64,000 bases of DNA from Cranoglanis bouderius (GCA_023630585.1 CM042562.1:6964684-7028683); one strand, 5' to 3'; positions 22,895-33,890 are shown, counted from the first letter of the stretch. The notes: generated from the sequence alone by a model not told the origin. A program made the numbers and translations.

Positions 22895-24187
22895 AGCTAG
22901 ATCCAAAGATAAGATCAATGGGAGCCTGGACTCATGGAATTCTGCTGCAAGGGGCAGTTTCAAAGTTACATGGCACCAAATGTCTTTTGCAATTTATATT
23001 AATGGCATTATCTGTCAGTTGTTTAATGAATAATATACAAGTCCATGGTCACCTTTAAAATCAAGGATGTAGGAATAATGCTAAAAAAAAAGCATTTTTA
23101 ATAACAGCATGAGAACTAATCTTTCCCTTTTTAGATTCCTTTTCAAGTTTAAGTTTACATTTGTTTTTTTAATTATTCGTTTTTCTTAGTCATCAGTTAT
23201 GGTATTCTAGGGCTGAGGATTAAGATTAAATATTGCTTTATTCCCTGCTTGTGTTAAGATCATATTCGGCAGGTTGTTTAATTGCCTTAAAGTTGATTTG
23301 CATTTAGATTCAAAGTTCTCCTGGGTTGGGATGGAAGTGAGTATGGCATATTTTGGAAAGCTGAGTGAATTGGTCTCGAGCTGAGATCAAGGGCCAGAGT
23401 CACAGACCTGATCAATTCTCTGAGCTGCTTAGACAGCAACTCACCTTCCTCCCTCCATTCCTCTTTTTCTCTTCTTTCTCCCTTTCACCTCTTTCAATCT
23501 GTCTGTCTCTCCCTCTCTCCTCTTTTGACATTTTTCCCTCTATCCCCTAATCAATAGCTGATGTTATCACGCCCCATCAGTTGTGAATGAGTGTTCTAAT
23601 GGAGGTCAGGTCACCAAGGACTTCATCTATTCTCACAACCAACCCTGGTTGGTGCCTAGTGCATGTGTTATAATGATATGGGGCCATGCACTTATTTTTT
23701 GTGCGGAGTGTACACACACATACACACACTTTGGTTTACAGTCAGTGCAGTGCACTCAGCCTGCATGACATGATTATACTGAAAAATGTGCTTCTATATA
23801 TCATACTGCACACAACATTCAGCATATCAGTAAGAAAGTTATAAAGGCCAACCTGGGCCAGCTGGTGGTGATGATGAAGGTTAGCTGCAGTACCATTTTT
23901 AACAGTGTAGGAGCTCAATATACTGTTGAAAGAGAGAAGCCATAAAATCAGTGAAGTGCAGAGCAAAACATTATTGAAATAGAGTACAAAGCAAACTAAT
24001 AAAATTCAATCTCCCAGGAGATGCCCTCCAGTTTAACACTTCTACTGACAAGTGTTATAAAGCCACTCCCAAGTGTAACTCATATGTAGATAATGAGAAG
24101 GTACATTTGTTTGTTGAAGTATGCGCATACGTTAAACCTAACTATAACAATGTGATAATAAACAAAAAAAGAACATATACTGGAATA

Positions 24188-24190
<3 letters not shown>
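22895..24190. other. Non-coding stretch with a CT-rich patch
   Basis: No gene can be supported. A pyrimidine-rich patch at about 23445-23550 is made of irregular TCTCT, CCCTCT and TTTC runs. Confidence 0.5.

Positions 24191-24262
<72 letters not shown>
24191..24262. repeat. (TA)n microsatellite
   Basis: About 36 TA units. Confidence 0.95.
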
Positions 24263-24264
<2 letters not shown>

Positions 24265-24650
24265 TCTGAAAGACAGACCAAAAAGTACATCTTGTTCTCC
24301 CGGTAGTTTTTCCTCACTAGTCATAGATGTCTAGTCCTCTCTACAGAAGACAGAAGACTATACGCTTTCAGACTCAGAAGTGATTAAAAACGATTAATCA
24401 TAATTCAGATTTTAATTGTGCATGAGACTTTCTAGGTTAATAATTTGACTGAATTTTCTCAAGGATATCACAGAGTGTATACTAAGGCTAGGACTGCTCT
24501 GCACACTACACACATACAGTATGTATATACTGTATATTCTTTATTATGGTAAATTTGATAAATTATTTATTTCAGTAGTTTCCTTCAGATGTAAATATTT
24601 TTCTCTTATTTTAGACAGACCATTAAAATCAAGTACTATGTAGTTATGTA

Positions 24651-26086
24651 CAGTGGGTACAGAAAAGAATCACCCCCCTTTAAAATAATCACATTTTGAA
24701 AGATATAACACCAACATGTCAGAAATTTAAAAAACAAAAACAACAGAATCACTGAGTTGGAAAAAGTATCACCCCCCTCCTAAAAATGACTTGTAAACTC
24801 AATAAGGTGTAGCTAATCACTTTCTCAATGGCACACAAAGCCATTTGACTTTCAACTGTGATCAGCTGTGGTCATTTTGATAAGCTCAGCATGAAAAGAG
24901 CTTTCCTGGAGCATTTTTTAGTGCAACTGAAGCAAACAATCAACTATGGGTGGCAAGGCACTGTCAAAAGATCTCCGGGATAAAGTTGTGGACAGGCACA
25001 AGTCAAGGATACAAAAAAATTTTAAAGGCTTTATCAATGCCTAGAAGCACAGTGAAGTCTATTATTAAGAAGTGGAAGGTATTGGGTACAACATAGACCC
25101 TCCCTGGATCAGGAAGTCGCTCCAAACTGGATGAAAGAGCCAGGAAGAAACTGGTCAGAGAGGCTACCAAGAAGCCTACAGCAACTCTGAAGCAGTTGCA
25201 GGAATTTATGACAAAGAGTGGTCATTGTGTGCATGTGACAACAATATTACAAATTCTCCACAAATGTGCCTTGTATGGGAGGGTTGCAAGAAAAAAGCCA
25301 CTCCTCAATAAAGGCCACATGAATGCACCTTGAAGATTCTGAGGCCACATGGAAAAAGGTGTTATGGTCAGATGAGACTAAAATTGAATTATTTGGCCTC
25401 AACACCAAACAAAATGTCTGGCAGAAATCCAATACAGCTCACCATCCAAATAACACCATTCCTACAGTAAAGCATGGAGGTGGTAATATCCTGTTATGGG
25501 GGTGTTTCTCTGCAGCAGGGACTGGAGCACTTGTCAGTATAGAAGGAAAATGGATGGGGCAAAATACCGTCAAATACATGAGGAAAATCTGCTGCCCTCT
25601 GCCAGAAAGTTGTCAATGGGAAGAAGGTTTACCTTCCAACATGACAATGAACCAAAGCACACAGCAAAACTGACCACACAGTGGTTGTAGGAGAAAAATG
25701 TGACTGTCCTTGCATGGCCTAGCCAGAGCCCAGACTTCACCATCAAATTTAACTGAACTTGAGCAGTTCTGCATAGAAGAGTGGGAAAATTGCAGATGTG
25801 CAAAGTTAGTAGAGACATATCCAAAAAGACTAAAGGCAGTAATTAAAAAAAATTAGGCAAATTAAAGCAAGGGGGTGATCCTTTATCCAACACAATGATT
25901 CTGTTATTTATTTATTTATTATTATTTTTCTGACACGATGGTGTTATATGTTTCACTTGGATGTTATAAGTTGCACTGAGTAAATACAGCTGGATAAAAC
26001 AAAAACTGTGTCTGTCTTCATTTCGGGCTGAAAAGCAACAAAATGTGATTATTTTAAATGGGGGTGTTTCTTTTCTATACCCACTG
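24651..26086 (+). mobile_element. Tc1-like transposon, family B, second copy
   Basis: The inverted ends CAGTGGGTACAGAAAAGAAT (left) and the complement ending at 26086 are flanked by TA (24649-24650 and 26087-26088). The length is 1436 bp. It is closely similar along its whole length to the nested copy at 13474-14974, but with a different set of deletions. It is non-autonomous as it stands. Confidence 0.95.
24946..25878 (+). pseudogene. Tc1-like transposase, family B, broken
   Basis: The start ATG at 24946 opens MGGKALSKDLRDKVVDRHKS. The frame is lost in the following A-rich codons and is regained in pieces: 116 codons are open at 25323-25673, with WSDETKIELFGL (first catalytic aspartate) near 25370 and MTMNQ/HDNEPKH (second, in a neighbouring frame) near 25640-25660. 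The sequence passes directly from CAGAGCCCAGACTT to CACCATCAAAT near 25735, so the segment with the catalytic glutamate (NPIENLW), kept in the copy at 13859-14764, is deleted. The coding remnant ends at TGA 25876-25878. Confidence 0.88.
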
Positions 26087-26089
26087 TAT

Positions 26090-26730
26090 ATAGTGATTAA
26101 ACATAGCTTCTAAATGTTTGTTAATACTTATATTATTATTAATGAATACATTAATTAAGCAGTTTGAAAACAAATAATTAAAAGGATTCTCATCTCCAGT
26201 CCTAGGAACCCAGTGTATTACAAAGATTCAGGTTTTCTCTGTTTATTGTAATAATTAACTGATTATCAATTAACCATCTATTTTTTATTTAGTAAAATAC
26301 AACAGGAATATAATATTAATATATAGTGTAAAGACTAGTAGGCAAGGTGGCACTTTTTATGAGTAAAAATAACTCAACCATTTCATCATTTGGATATAGC
26401 ATTGCTTGTATACATTCAGAAACAGCCTGGGTCATCATGGTTTCTGTTAATGGATTTCTGAATGCCTCTTGAGGCTCCCTGACCAAGGCTGCTCTATTAT
26501 AATGAAACCATGTCATGACATATGTAATTGTGTGCAATTAAGACTAAAATAAATATTTTTACTCACCCACAACACTAATACAATATCTTTTAATGCTCTG
26601 TCTGTTCCCAGTGAGACCCTGGGATCTTAAACATTTGACCACTTTATTGGTCACATTGGTTAGTCTAATGCCTGTGTGATGTTCTCTTTGATAAATGACT
26701 CATGCAGCATAAAATATTGCATTGCTGTTC
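26090..26730. other. AT-rich non-coding stretch, nothing recognised
   Basis: No gene or repeat boundary is seen. Confidence 0.5.
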
Positions 26731-26731
26731 A

Positions 26732-26965
26732 TTCATTCATCTTCAGTAACTCTTTTATGCTATTCAGAATCACCATGAATCCAGAGTCTATCTTGGGAAC
26801 ACTGGGCATGAGGTGGGAATACTGCCTGGATGAGATGCCAGTTCAGCACATGGCACTGTGCAAACACACACTCACACACTCATTCACATCTACTGGCATG
26901 GTTTTGGGAGAGAAACCTGAGAGCCTGAAGGAAACCCATGTGGATACAGGAAGACCATTTAGTTG
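26732..26965 (-). repeat. SINE-like tRNA-derived repeat, family S2, degenerate
   Basis: On the minus strand the S2 order is seen: a 'ggaagaccatttag' remnant, GGTTTCCTTCAGG, a short GTGTGAGTGTGTG block, and the tail ending with TTCATTCATCTTCAG-like sequence near 26732-26750. Confidence 0.55.
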
Positions 26966-27005
26966 AACATACTACATCTTAAGAGTTTAGCATAGAATAT
27001 TTGGG

Positions 27006-27008
<3 letters not shown>

Positions 27009-27068
<60 letters not shown>
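27009..27068. repeat. (TA)n microsatellite
   Basis: About 30 TA units. Confidence 0.95.
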
Positions 27069-27069
<1 letters not shown>

Positions 27070-27073
<4 letters not shown>

Positions 27074-27797
27074 TAGTAAAATTATATTGTGAACAATTTG
27101 TTTTTATTTTTATTATATTCTCTGTTTTTTCCATCTATAGTTATAAATCATCTGTATTAAAGAATGTTTTTCACCCTCTTGGCTTTTGGGGGTGGCTCAG
27201 AAATTTGTTTCTGCTTTACTACACAATAGTGCAATAGTTTGCAATCATGTATGTTGTTTTCAGTAGTCATCAGGGATGACGATTATGAAAGATGAAGAAG
27301 CACACAGATTTAACTGACTATTATTATTTGTGTCAGAAATGGGCTCAAGGCTCACCTTCATTCCTGGCTTACTGGTTCTGGCAGTTACACTGATCAAGAT
27401 TGACATCCTGACCTTTGGTGTAAAGGCTCCACAAATGGGCTGAAATGTTCAGATTTACTTTAATTAAGATGCTGCTGCAGCTGTAGTTTACTCCATGAAT
27501 TGACTCTCTCCTATGTTTAATCCTTGGCAATTTGGATAATGCTATAAATAGTACATCAAAGGATCATACAGCAGCATAGGGCAGGCTATACTGCACACTT
27601 TTAGGTATAAAATTATCTCTGCAATGTTTTTGTTTTTCTCAGTATAACTGTAGACTGTATACTGATTTACTCATTTTGATTAAAATGTCCTCGACAGGGA
27701 CACAACAATGCAGCAATCATTCAAAAGATCCCAGATGTATATCAGATTTACTCCTGTAAAGATAGCAGTTAGAGTTCATGAATAAGGACTTGACAGG
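27070..27797. other. Non-coding stretch, nothing recognised
   Basis: AT-rich sequence between the (TA)n tract and the DIRS element. Confidence 0.5.
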
Positions 27798-27848
27798 TAG
27801 AACGTCTTGGGTTGACTGTAACCCTGCTCCCTGAAAAAGCTGGAACGA

Positions 27849-28015
27849 GATGCTGCGCATCAAACGCTAATGGGAACATTCTTTGTTCGACCGGTTGCGA
27901 AGTATGTGTGTCAAACACGCCAAGAATTTGGCCTAAATAACCTTGGTGAGTTACGTCATTGATAACGTGCAGCTGCAGGTTATAAATAGACGTGAAACAG
28001 GCATACCTCCAGGTT
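27849..28015. repeat. DIRS left inverted terminal repeat (167 bp)
   Basis: It is complementary to 32293-32459 over 167 bases without gaps. I count four mismatches by eye (about 98 percent identity). It begins GATGCTGCGCATCAAACGC and ends CCTCCAGGTT. This is the 3' end of the element in the coding direction. Confidence 0.93.
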
Positions 28016-28062
28016 ACACTTTGTCTGAGAGACGCCAGCCACGTTTGCAGTGCGGCATTGAG

Positions 28063-28173
28063 GCGCAGCATCTCGTTCCCGCTTTTTCAGGGAACAGGGT
28101 TACAGTCAAGTAACACGAGACGTTCCCTATCAAAAGCTACTCTCAATGCTGCGCATCAAACACTAATGGGAAC
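28063..28173. repeat. DIRS internal complementary region
   Basis: The first half (28063-28109) is complementary to the left outer end (27812-27858). The second half (28122-28173) is complementary to the right outer end (32431-32482). They are joined by about 12 bases. In DIRS elements such a region is thought to align the two ends so that a circular double-stranded intermediate can form before recombinase integration. Mismatches with the ends are few. Confidence 0.9.
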
Positions 28174-28254
28174 GAGAATACCAACGCCGTTGCACTGGAA
28201 GTGTCTGAGCCCCCAAGGTTGTGTAGTGTGTGCGCACAAACATTGAAGAAGGTC

Positions 28255-29392
28255 TCAGACATGCCTAAGGGATGTTGGCTCAATGACATGCAAGCCCGGA
28301 GTAGCATGGACATCCAAGCTATAGAATCTGACAAATGTGTGCGGAGAGGACCAACCTGCCGCATCACACACTTGCTGGAGGGGGACACCTTTTGCCAAAG
28401 CCATAGAAGATGCAAACCCCCCTGGTTGAATGAGCCCTAACTCCTAGTGGTGAAGCTTGACCACGCGCCTCGTAGGCTAGGGCAATGGCATCCCTCACCC
28501 AATGAGACACCATTTGCTTAGTGGCAGCCACCCCCCAATTGTGGCCTCCATAGCATATGAAGAGCTGCTCCGACTTACGCCACTGGCTGGTGCAGTGGAC
28601 GTAAATCTGAAGATCACGTACTGGACACAGTAAGTGAAGTCCTTCCTGCTCCGTAGTCATGAAAGGCGGAGGACAGAAGGCTTCAAGAATGACCGGATGC
28701 ATGGTCCAGAATGGAACTTTCGGGAGGTAATTAGGGTGAGGATGCAAGATAGCTTTGACCAGCCCAGGGGCAAAGTCTAGGCAGGACCGTGTGACTGACA
28801 GAGCCTGCAAATTCCCAATTCTCTTCAGAGAAGTAATAGCCATTAGAAAAACCATATTTAGGGTCAGAAACCTGACAGGTGCTGACGCTAGTGGTTTGAA
28901 AGGGGTGCCAACCAGACCCTCAAGCACTATAGCTAAATCCCACAAAGGGACTGTAGCTCTCGTGGACGGTCTCAACCGCTTGGCTCCACGAATGAAGCAA
29001 GCGACTAGAGGGTGCTTTCCCACAGAAACCCCTTCAATCGGAGCATGGCAAGCCGAAATGGAGACCACATAGACTCTGAGAGTACCAGGACATGTGCCTG
29101 AGGACAATTTCCCTTGCAGGAACTCCAGCACTGAAACCACTTGGCAGTGAGCTGGGTCTACGTGGTGTGCCATATACCAATTTTCAAAAATGTGCCATTT
29201 GAAGGCATAACTTCTTCTAGTGGAGGGGGCCCTGGCACTTGGAATGGTCTCTACTATGCCAGCAAGGAACCCAGCATCCCTTTGCTGGTCCCCCTCAGGG
29301 GCCAGAAGTGAAGGTTCCAGAGCTTGGGCCGGGGATGAAATATTGTCCCCTGTGCCTGAGATAGGAGATCTTTCCTGACTGGAATCACCCAC
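28255..29392 (-). pseudogene. DIRS tyrosine recombinase, one late frameshift
   Basis: A 342-codon open frame (28364-29392) is followed by a shifted continuation ending at the stop 28255-28257. It shows the tyrosine recombinase core: an arginine in SLKRIGNLQALSV (box I, about residue 190), the box II residues in RAHSTRG (H-x-x-R, near residue 320), and the nucleophile tyrosine in FVRFYSLDV, which lies in another frame near 28320-28335. An SAM-like N-terminal core (PSTRRSYAFKWHIFENWY) starts at residue 56. The enzyme would insert the circular cDNA into the host. The frameshift separates the box II residues from the tyrosine, so the copy is inactive, though it is the best kept frame in the window. 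The start chosen is the first ATG of the open frame; a frame-continuous start upstream in the polymerase region is possible. Confidence 0.88.
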
Positions 29393-29401
29393 AGCGAGCC
29401 A

Positions 29402-31335
29402 TCAAGGAGAGATATTAGATCCGAGAACCATACTTTGGTCAGCTAATGGGGCGCTATCAATAAGAGGCGAAACCCCTGTTGACGGACCTAGGCCAGGACT
29501 CCCGGGAGCAGAGCGATCAGGGGAAATGCGTAAAGACTCAGTCTGGGCCATGTATGAGCCATGGCAAGTCAGAGAGAAGAAGAGGGGACATTGTGCCATC
29601 TCCTGTGAAGCAAAGAGGTCCACCTCTGCTTTGTAAAATCTTCCCCAGATTTGACTGACCACTTCGGGGTGGAGTTTCCATTCCCCGAGTGTCACAGCCT
29701 GTCTGGACAGCAAGTCTGCTCCCACATTCATCTACCCGGGGATGTACATCGCCCTGAGGGACAGGAACTTGTCCTGTGCCCACAGCAGGACCTGCTGCGC
29801 TAGCCTGTTCAGGCGGTGCGAACGCAGTCTGCCCTGGTGATATATGTAAGAGACTACCGCCATATTGTCCACCCGCACAAGGACATGGTAGCCTCTTAAC
29901 TGCTGGAGGAAGTATTTCATAGAGCCATCATTTCGAGGCAATTGATGTGCCAGTCGAGAAGATAACCTCTCCAGATCCCTTGGGCTGGATGGCCACCCAA
30001 GGCCGCACCCCAACCCGTGAGGGAAGCATCTGTCGTTAGCATCTTGCGATGACAACACGGACCTAGAGTGGGACCCAAGGTCAGAAACTGGGGTCTGAAC
30101 CACATAGAAAGGGTACGAAGCCCCTGGCGTGTGACCCTTATTGCCTCTGTGATTGGCCCTTGGATGAAATCCCCTGGCTCTGAGCCACAACTGAAACGAT
30201 CTCATGTGCAGGAGACCCAAGGGTATCACAGTGGATGCAGCTGCCATGAGACCTAAAAGCTTCTGAAAGAAGTAAACCGTAATTCTCTGGCCTAGCTTGA
30301 TATTCTTTAGGGCATTTACAATGGATTCGACGTGCACAGGAGAAAGCTGTGCCTGCGTCGTGATCGAATCCCATACAACCCCCAAATATGTTGTCCTCTG
30401 AGCAGGAGAGAGAACTCTTTTCTTGGCGTTGAGTCTCAACCCCAGAGATTCGAGATGAGCTAGGACGACATCCCGATGTCGAAGCGCCAGCTCTTGAGAC
30501 TGAGCCAGAATCAGCCAGTTGTCTATATAATTTCAAATGCGGATGCCCTGGAGTCACAGAGGAGCCAGTGCTGCATCCATGCATTTCGTGTATGTGCGAG
30601 GTGACAGAGCGAGGCCGAATGGAAGAACCCGATACTGGTAAGCTTCGCCCCTGAAAGCGAACCTCAGGAACTTCCTGTGTTGTGGCAAGATTTCTGTATG
30701 AAAATATGCCTCCTTGAGATCGATTGTGACGAACCAGTCCCCTGGCTGGATCTGAGTCACAATCATCTTGATCATCAAGCTCTTGAACTTGTTCTGAGGT
30801 AGCGGTTCAACCCATGAAGATCTAAAATTGGACGCAACCCCCCATCTTTCTTGGGAACCAAAAAATACCGGCTGTAATAGCCTGACTCTCTGTCTGGTAA
30901 GCGAACACGTTCCATGGCTCCTTTGTCCAACAGAGCTTGCAATTCCTGTGTCAAAAAATGGGCTCATTCCGGTTTCACAGAAGTGGAGACCACGCTGTTG
31001 AAACGCGGAGGCCGATAAGCAAACTGAATCCTGTAGCCTTTCTCTACAGTCCTTTCTACCCATGGAGAGATACTTGGCAGTAGCTTCCACGCTGCCAGTT
31101 TCTCTGAGAGGGGCACTAGTTTTGACACTTCGCTTAGATGGGGAGGTGTTAGGTGTCTGGTGTCCTGAAGCAAGGCAGGAGGCAACCAAACACCTAACGT
31201 TTGGCTGAAGGCTGCTGTTCCCCGAAACACCAGTGGCGGAGAAAATTGTACAGCGGCCTCCTGAGGGTGCCAGGAAGGAGCGTCTACTTCCCGTTGGAAC
31301 TTCTCACGCTCCTCCCCGGAGGGGCACACCCCCAC
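29402..31335 (-). pseudogene. DIRS reverse transcriptase and RNase H, broken
   Basis: On the minus strand the order is: an N-terminal segment (TVEKGYRIQFAYRPPRF near 31025-31060), the RT A motif VTIDLKEAYFHTEI (near 30695-30735), the B motif PFGLALSPRTYTKCMD (near 30575-30630), and the C box YIDN (30518-30529), where the family has YIDD. RNase H follows: TTDASLTGWGA (near 30000-30040), then VDNMAVVSYI and ADLLSRQ (near 29700-29870). Two in-frame stops separate motif B from the C box, and frameshifts occur before motif A, inside RNase H and near 29560. In life the enzyme would copy the element's RNA and remove the template. With the C-box aspartate changed and the stops present it cannot work. 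Confidence 0.88.
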
Positions 31336-31354
31336 GTTCCCGAGGACTTGACCC

Positions 31355-32213
31355 TCAGGACTTCTTCCCGGACGAAATGATCGTCCTCAGGTCCGGCCTC
31401 TTACTGGGCTGCTGAGGTCGGCGAGCCGCTCCCCAGTCCCTACGAGGGGGCAAACGGCTCACCACACTCTGCTTCTGCAACTCTTGCCGCAGAGAGACTG
31501 GATTGGGTCGGGGCTGGGTGGCTGACAGCCCTGACGCCTGAGCACGGCAATGAAGAAACTCATCAAATTTTTGAAGAGTGGTGTTTTTTTTTTTGTTTTT
31601 TTTGGCGAGGTCGGGATTCGAACTCCGGTTTGAAGCGTGAAGAGCAAGCATGCAAAAGGAATACCACAGAATGGCCAAGCTATAATAAAATGCCTCCTCA
31701 CTAACACTTCCGCCCATGCTCAGGTCCTTCAGCAGTTCAGCCTGGCACGCCTGCAGAACCGCCATGGTGTGCAGGGCAGCACCAGCCTGACCTACTGCTT
31801 GAAATGCCTTCCCCACCAGCGATAATGTTACCCTACAAGGCTTGGTGGGGAGGATAGGCTTCTTAAGTGACGACGCACTCCCAGGGGAGAGATAGCCCAC
31901 GAGCGTCTCCCCAACCTGAGGCATCGTCACATACCCATGTGCCTTAGCACCCACGATAGTCGAGCGAGATAACTCCTATGGAGGTCTGGGGAAAAAAGGG
32001 GAGAGATCAATATTGGGATCTCTCGCCTTGGCCACCCGACAGAAATCTGTCGTCTAATTTGCAGTGCCTGGGGTTCTCTTGCTCCTGTGACCAGTCTAAC
32101 TTAAGCCTGGCCACCACGTTAGTCACTACCTGGAGTAGCTCCCGAAACACCTTGTCGTCGTGTGAGGAGCTCTCAGAGGCGGTGCTCTCTCGCAGTGTTC
32201 TCAGGAGCAGCAA
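31355..32213 (-). pseudogene. DIRS gag-like first reading frame, broken
   Basis: Two open pieces occur in different frames. The 68-codon one (32007-32213) contains LDWSQEQENPRHCKLDDRFL. The 199-codon one (31355-31954) contains VGAKAHGYVTMPQVGETLVG and a basic, proline- and arginine-rich C-terminus (LPPRRDWGAARRPQQPSKRP). I recognise the GAKAHGYVTMPQV segment from the first frame of fish DIRS elements, taken to be the nucleocapsid-like protein. A stop near 31975 and a frame change separate the pieces. An A-rich run near 31580-31610 (KKNKKKN) may also be a slippage site. Confidence 0.75.
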
Positions 32214-32292
32214 TAGTAATAGATAATCATCCGGAATAATTTACCACTTACCAAGACAACACACACACACAAAGCTGTCTCGAAGACAAAAA

Positions 32293-32459
32293 AACCTGGA
32301 GGTATGCCTGTTTGACGTCTATTTATAACCTGCAGGTGCACGTTATCAATGACGTAACTCACCGAGGTTATTTAGGCCAAATTCTTGGCGTGTTTGACAC
32401 ACATACTTCACAACCGGTCGAACAAAGAATGTTCCCATTAGCGTTTGATGCGCAGCATC
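32293..32459. repeat. DIRS right inverted terminal repeat (167 bp)
   Basis: It is the partner of 27849-28015. It lies upstream of the gag-like frame in the coding direction, so promoter elements of the retrotransposon are expected here. The TATAAA-like motif (TATTTATAACC) near 32319-32330 is in the repeat and is a weak hint of such an element. Confidence 0.93.
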
Positions 32460-32489
32460 GAGAGTAGCTTTTGATAGGGAACTGGGTAA

Positions 32490-32698
32490 ATATGTGGTAA
32501 AAGCACACATTATCAGCTCTCAAAGGGCCTTCTGTTCTTTCACTGAAGCCTATTCTCACGGCAAGTTAATACAAATTGTAACTGAGTACCATAAATCGCA
32601 TACAGCGACAGGGTAGGTCAAGGCACAGAGACAAGATTACTAAACCATTACGGTCAATCAAAAGAGTCCTTGAATTGGAGAATTTTAATTAATGTTGG

Positions 32699-32775
<77 letters not shown>

Positions 32776-33503
32776 GATTTGATTTTTAAGTTTGCTATGA
32801 ATAATTTATAGTTGATCACATTGTTAGCCAGCTGCTAACAAAACACCCTGTAATGTATATTTATAAAAATTTATTCCAGAATGTTCCGCTGATATTAATG
32901 TAAATACAGTGACTGCAGCTGAGCTGCACTGCAGTTACAAAGCGTGGAAATAGCATTTTATTTATTTTTTTTATTAAGAGACAACAGGTTAAAGTATATT
33001 TAGTAACATTGAAAAAAAGGGTATGTATGATTCTTATTATCAGATACTCCTGAAAGATTGATTAGCTGAATCGGGTATATTAAATGAGGATCTAACTAAA
33101 ACTATGCAATGTACAATAAGGAACTGAGTATTTTAATCTAAATTAGATGACAATAAATATGTTGTATTGTCTTGGCTGTTGACAAATTGACATAGTTCTA
33201 TCATGCTAGCTCACTTTCGTACTTGAAAGGAAAAGGAAGTGATTGATTTTTTATGCTTTGCCTTTCAATTCTTATCATGTGATAAAAGAATGAATCATCA
33301 TCAGCAATGATTAGGCAAATTACTGCTGAATAGGTTAAATCAGGAATGCAAAATCTTGGCTGAACAAATGAACATAAGAAGCCCCTTGACAGATAAAAAG
33401 ATCTTCAATCAGATTTGTTTGCTGCAATTAATTGTATTACTTTTCTGTTCATAATGACTTAAAGTATCTGTTTATTAAAGCTAAGAAACTCGTGACTAAT
33501 GCA
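32490..33503. other. Non-coding stretch around a CT tract, nothing recognised
   Basis: AT-rich. The CT tract is listed separately. Confidence 0.5.
32701..32775. repeat. (TC)n microsatellite
   Basis: About 37 TC units with one A interruption. Confidence 0.95.
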
Positions 33504-33588
33504 ATGTTTCTGTCATCAGCTGTTGTTGATTTTCTTGGCTGACCCATTTGTTGTCTGTTGCTCAGTACATTATTCAGTACAGTATTTT
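33504..33588 (-). mobile_element. Orphan 85-bp fragment of a family C Tc1 transposase
   Basis: It matches 36272-36356 with a single base difference that I can find by eye. That target segment encodes the GQPRKLTTADDRNN part of a Tc1 transposase on the minus strand. The sequences on either side of the fragment do not match the element. No terminal repeats or TA flanks are present. Confidence 0.85.
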
Positions 33589-33822
33589 CGTTGCTAAGTT
33601 GAGAAAGTCATTAGACTGGTGTGTTATTCACACACGGCTTGGCCGGGGTGGAGGAAAAGGGTGGACCCTATTTAGTCTTGTGCATGTCGTCTTGTCAGGC
33701 TGTGACTCACTCTTCGTCTTCCACCTGGCCTCACAAGATAGCGGGTGCAAAGAGAGGAGTCTCACGGGATGGCTGGAGACAGCTAGCCACACACTCTCAC
33801 TCTTTGTCATTTTCTCTCTCTT

Positions 33823-33830
<8 letters not shown>

Positions 33831-33888
<58 letters not shown>
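33831..33888. repeat. (CA)n microsatellite after a short (TC)n
   Basis: About 29 CA units, preceded by CT-rich sequence at 33813-33831. Confidence 0.95.

Positions 33889-33890
<2 letters not shown>

Larger units (their letters stand above)
27798..32485 (-). mobile_element. DIRS-type retrotransposon, nearly full length, decayed
   Basis: DIRS elements are retrotransposons that integrate with a tyrosine recombinase instead of an integrase. Their diagnostic structure is here: inverted terminal repeats (27849-28015 and 32293-32459), an internal complementary region (28063-28173), and coding in the order gag-like, reverse transcriptase/RNase H, tyrosine recombinase, all on the minus strand. The outer limits are estimated from how far the end sequences recur in the internal complementary region, with an error of perhaps 10-15 bp. 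No target duplication is expected, and none is clear. All three coding regions carry frameshifts or stops. Confidence 0.93.

Noticed and set aside
22436..22900. 154-codon plus-strand frame.
   Set aside because: It begins in AT-rich flanking DNA and crosses the sharp border of the GC-rich island, so it is not a coherent coding unit.
29402..29731. A separate methyltransferase domain, as found in some DIRS elements.
   Set aside because: The frame is shifted in this part and the motifs were not clear enough; not annotated separately.
30068..30256. Plus-strand frames within the DIRS element (also 28201-28440, 28755-29072, 31637-31825).
   Set aside because: They are antisense shadows of the minus-strand coding region.
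27798..32485. Interpretation as an LTR retrotransposon or endogenous retrovirus.
   Set aside because: No direct long terminal repeats, no protease or integrase, no envelope; instead inverted terminal repeats and a tyrosine recombinase are present.
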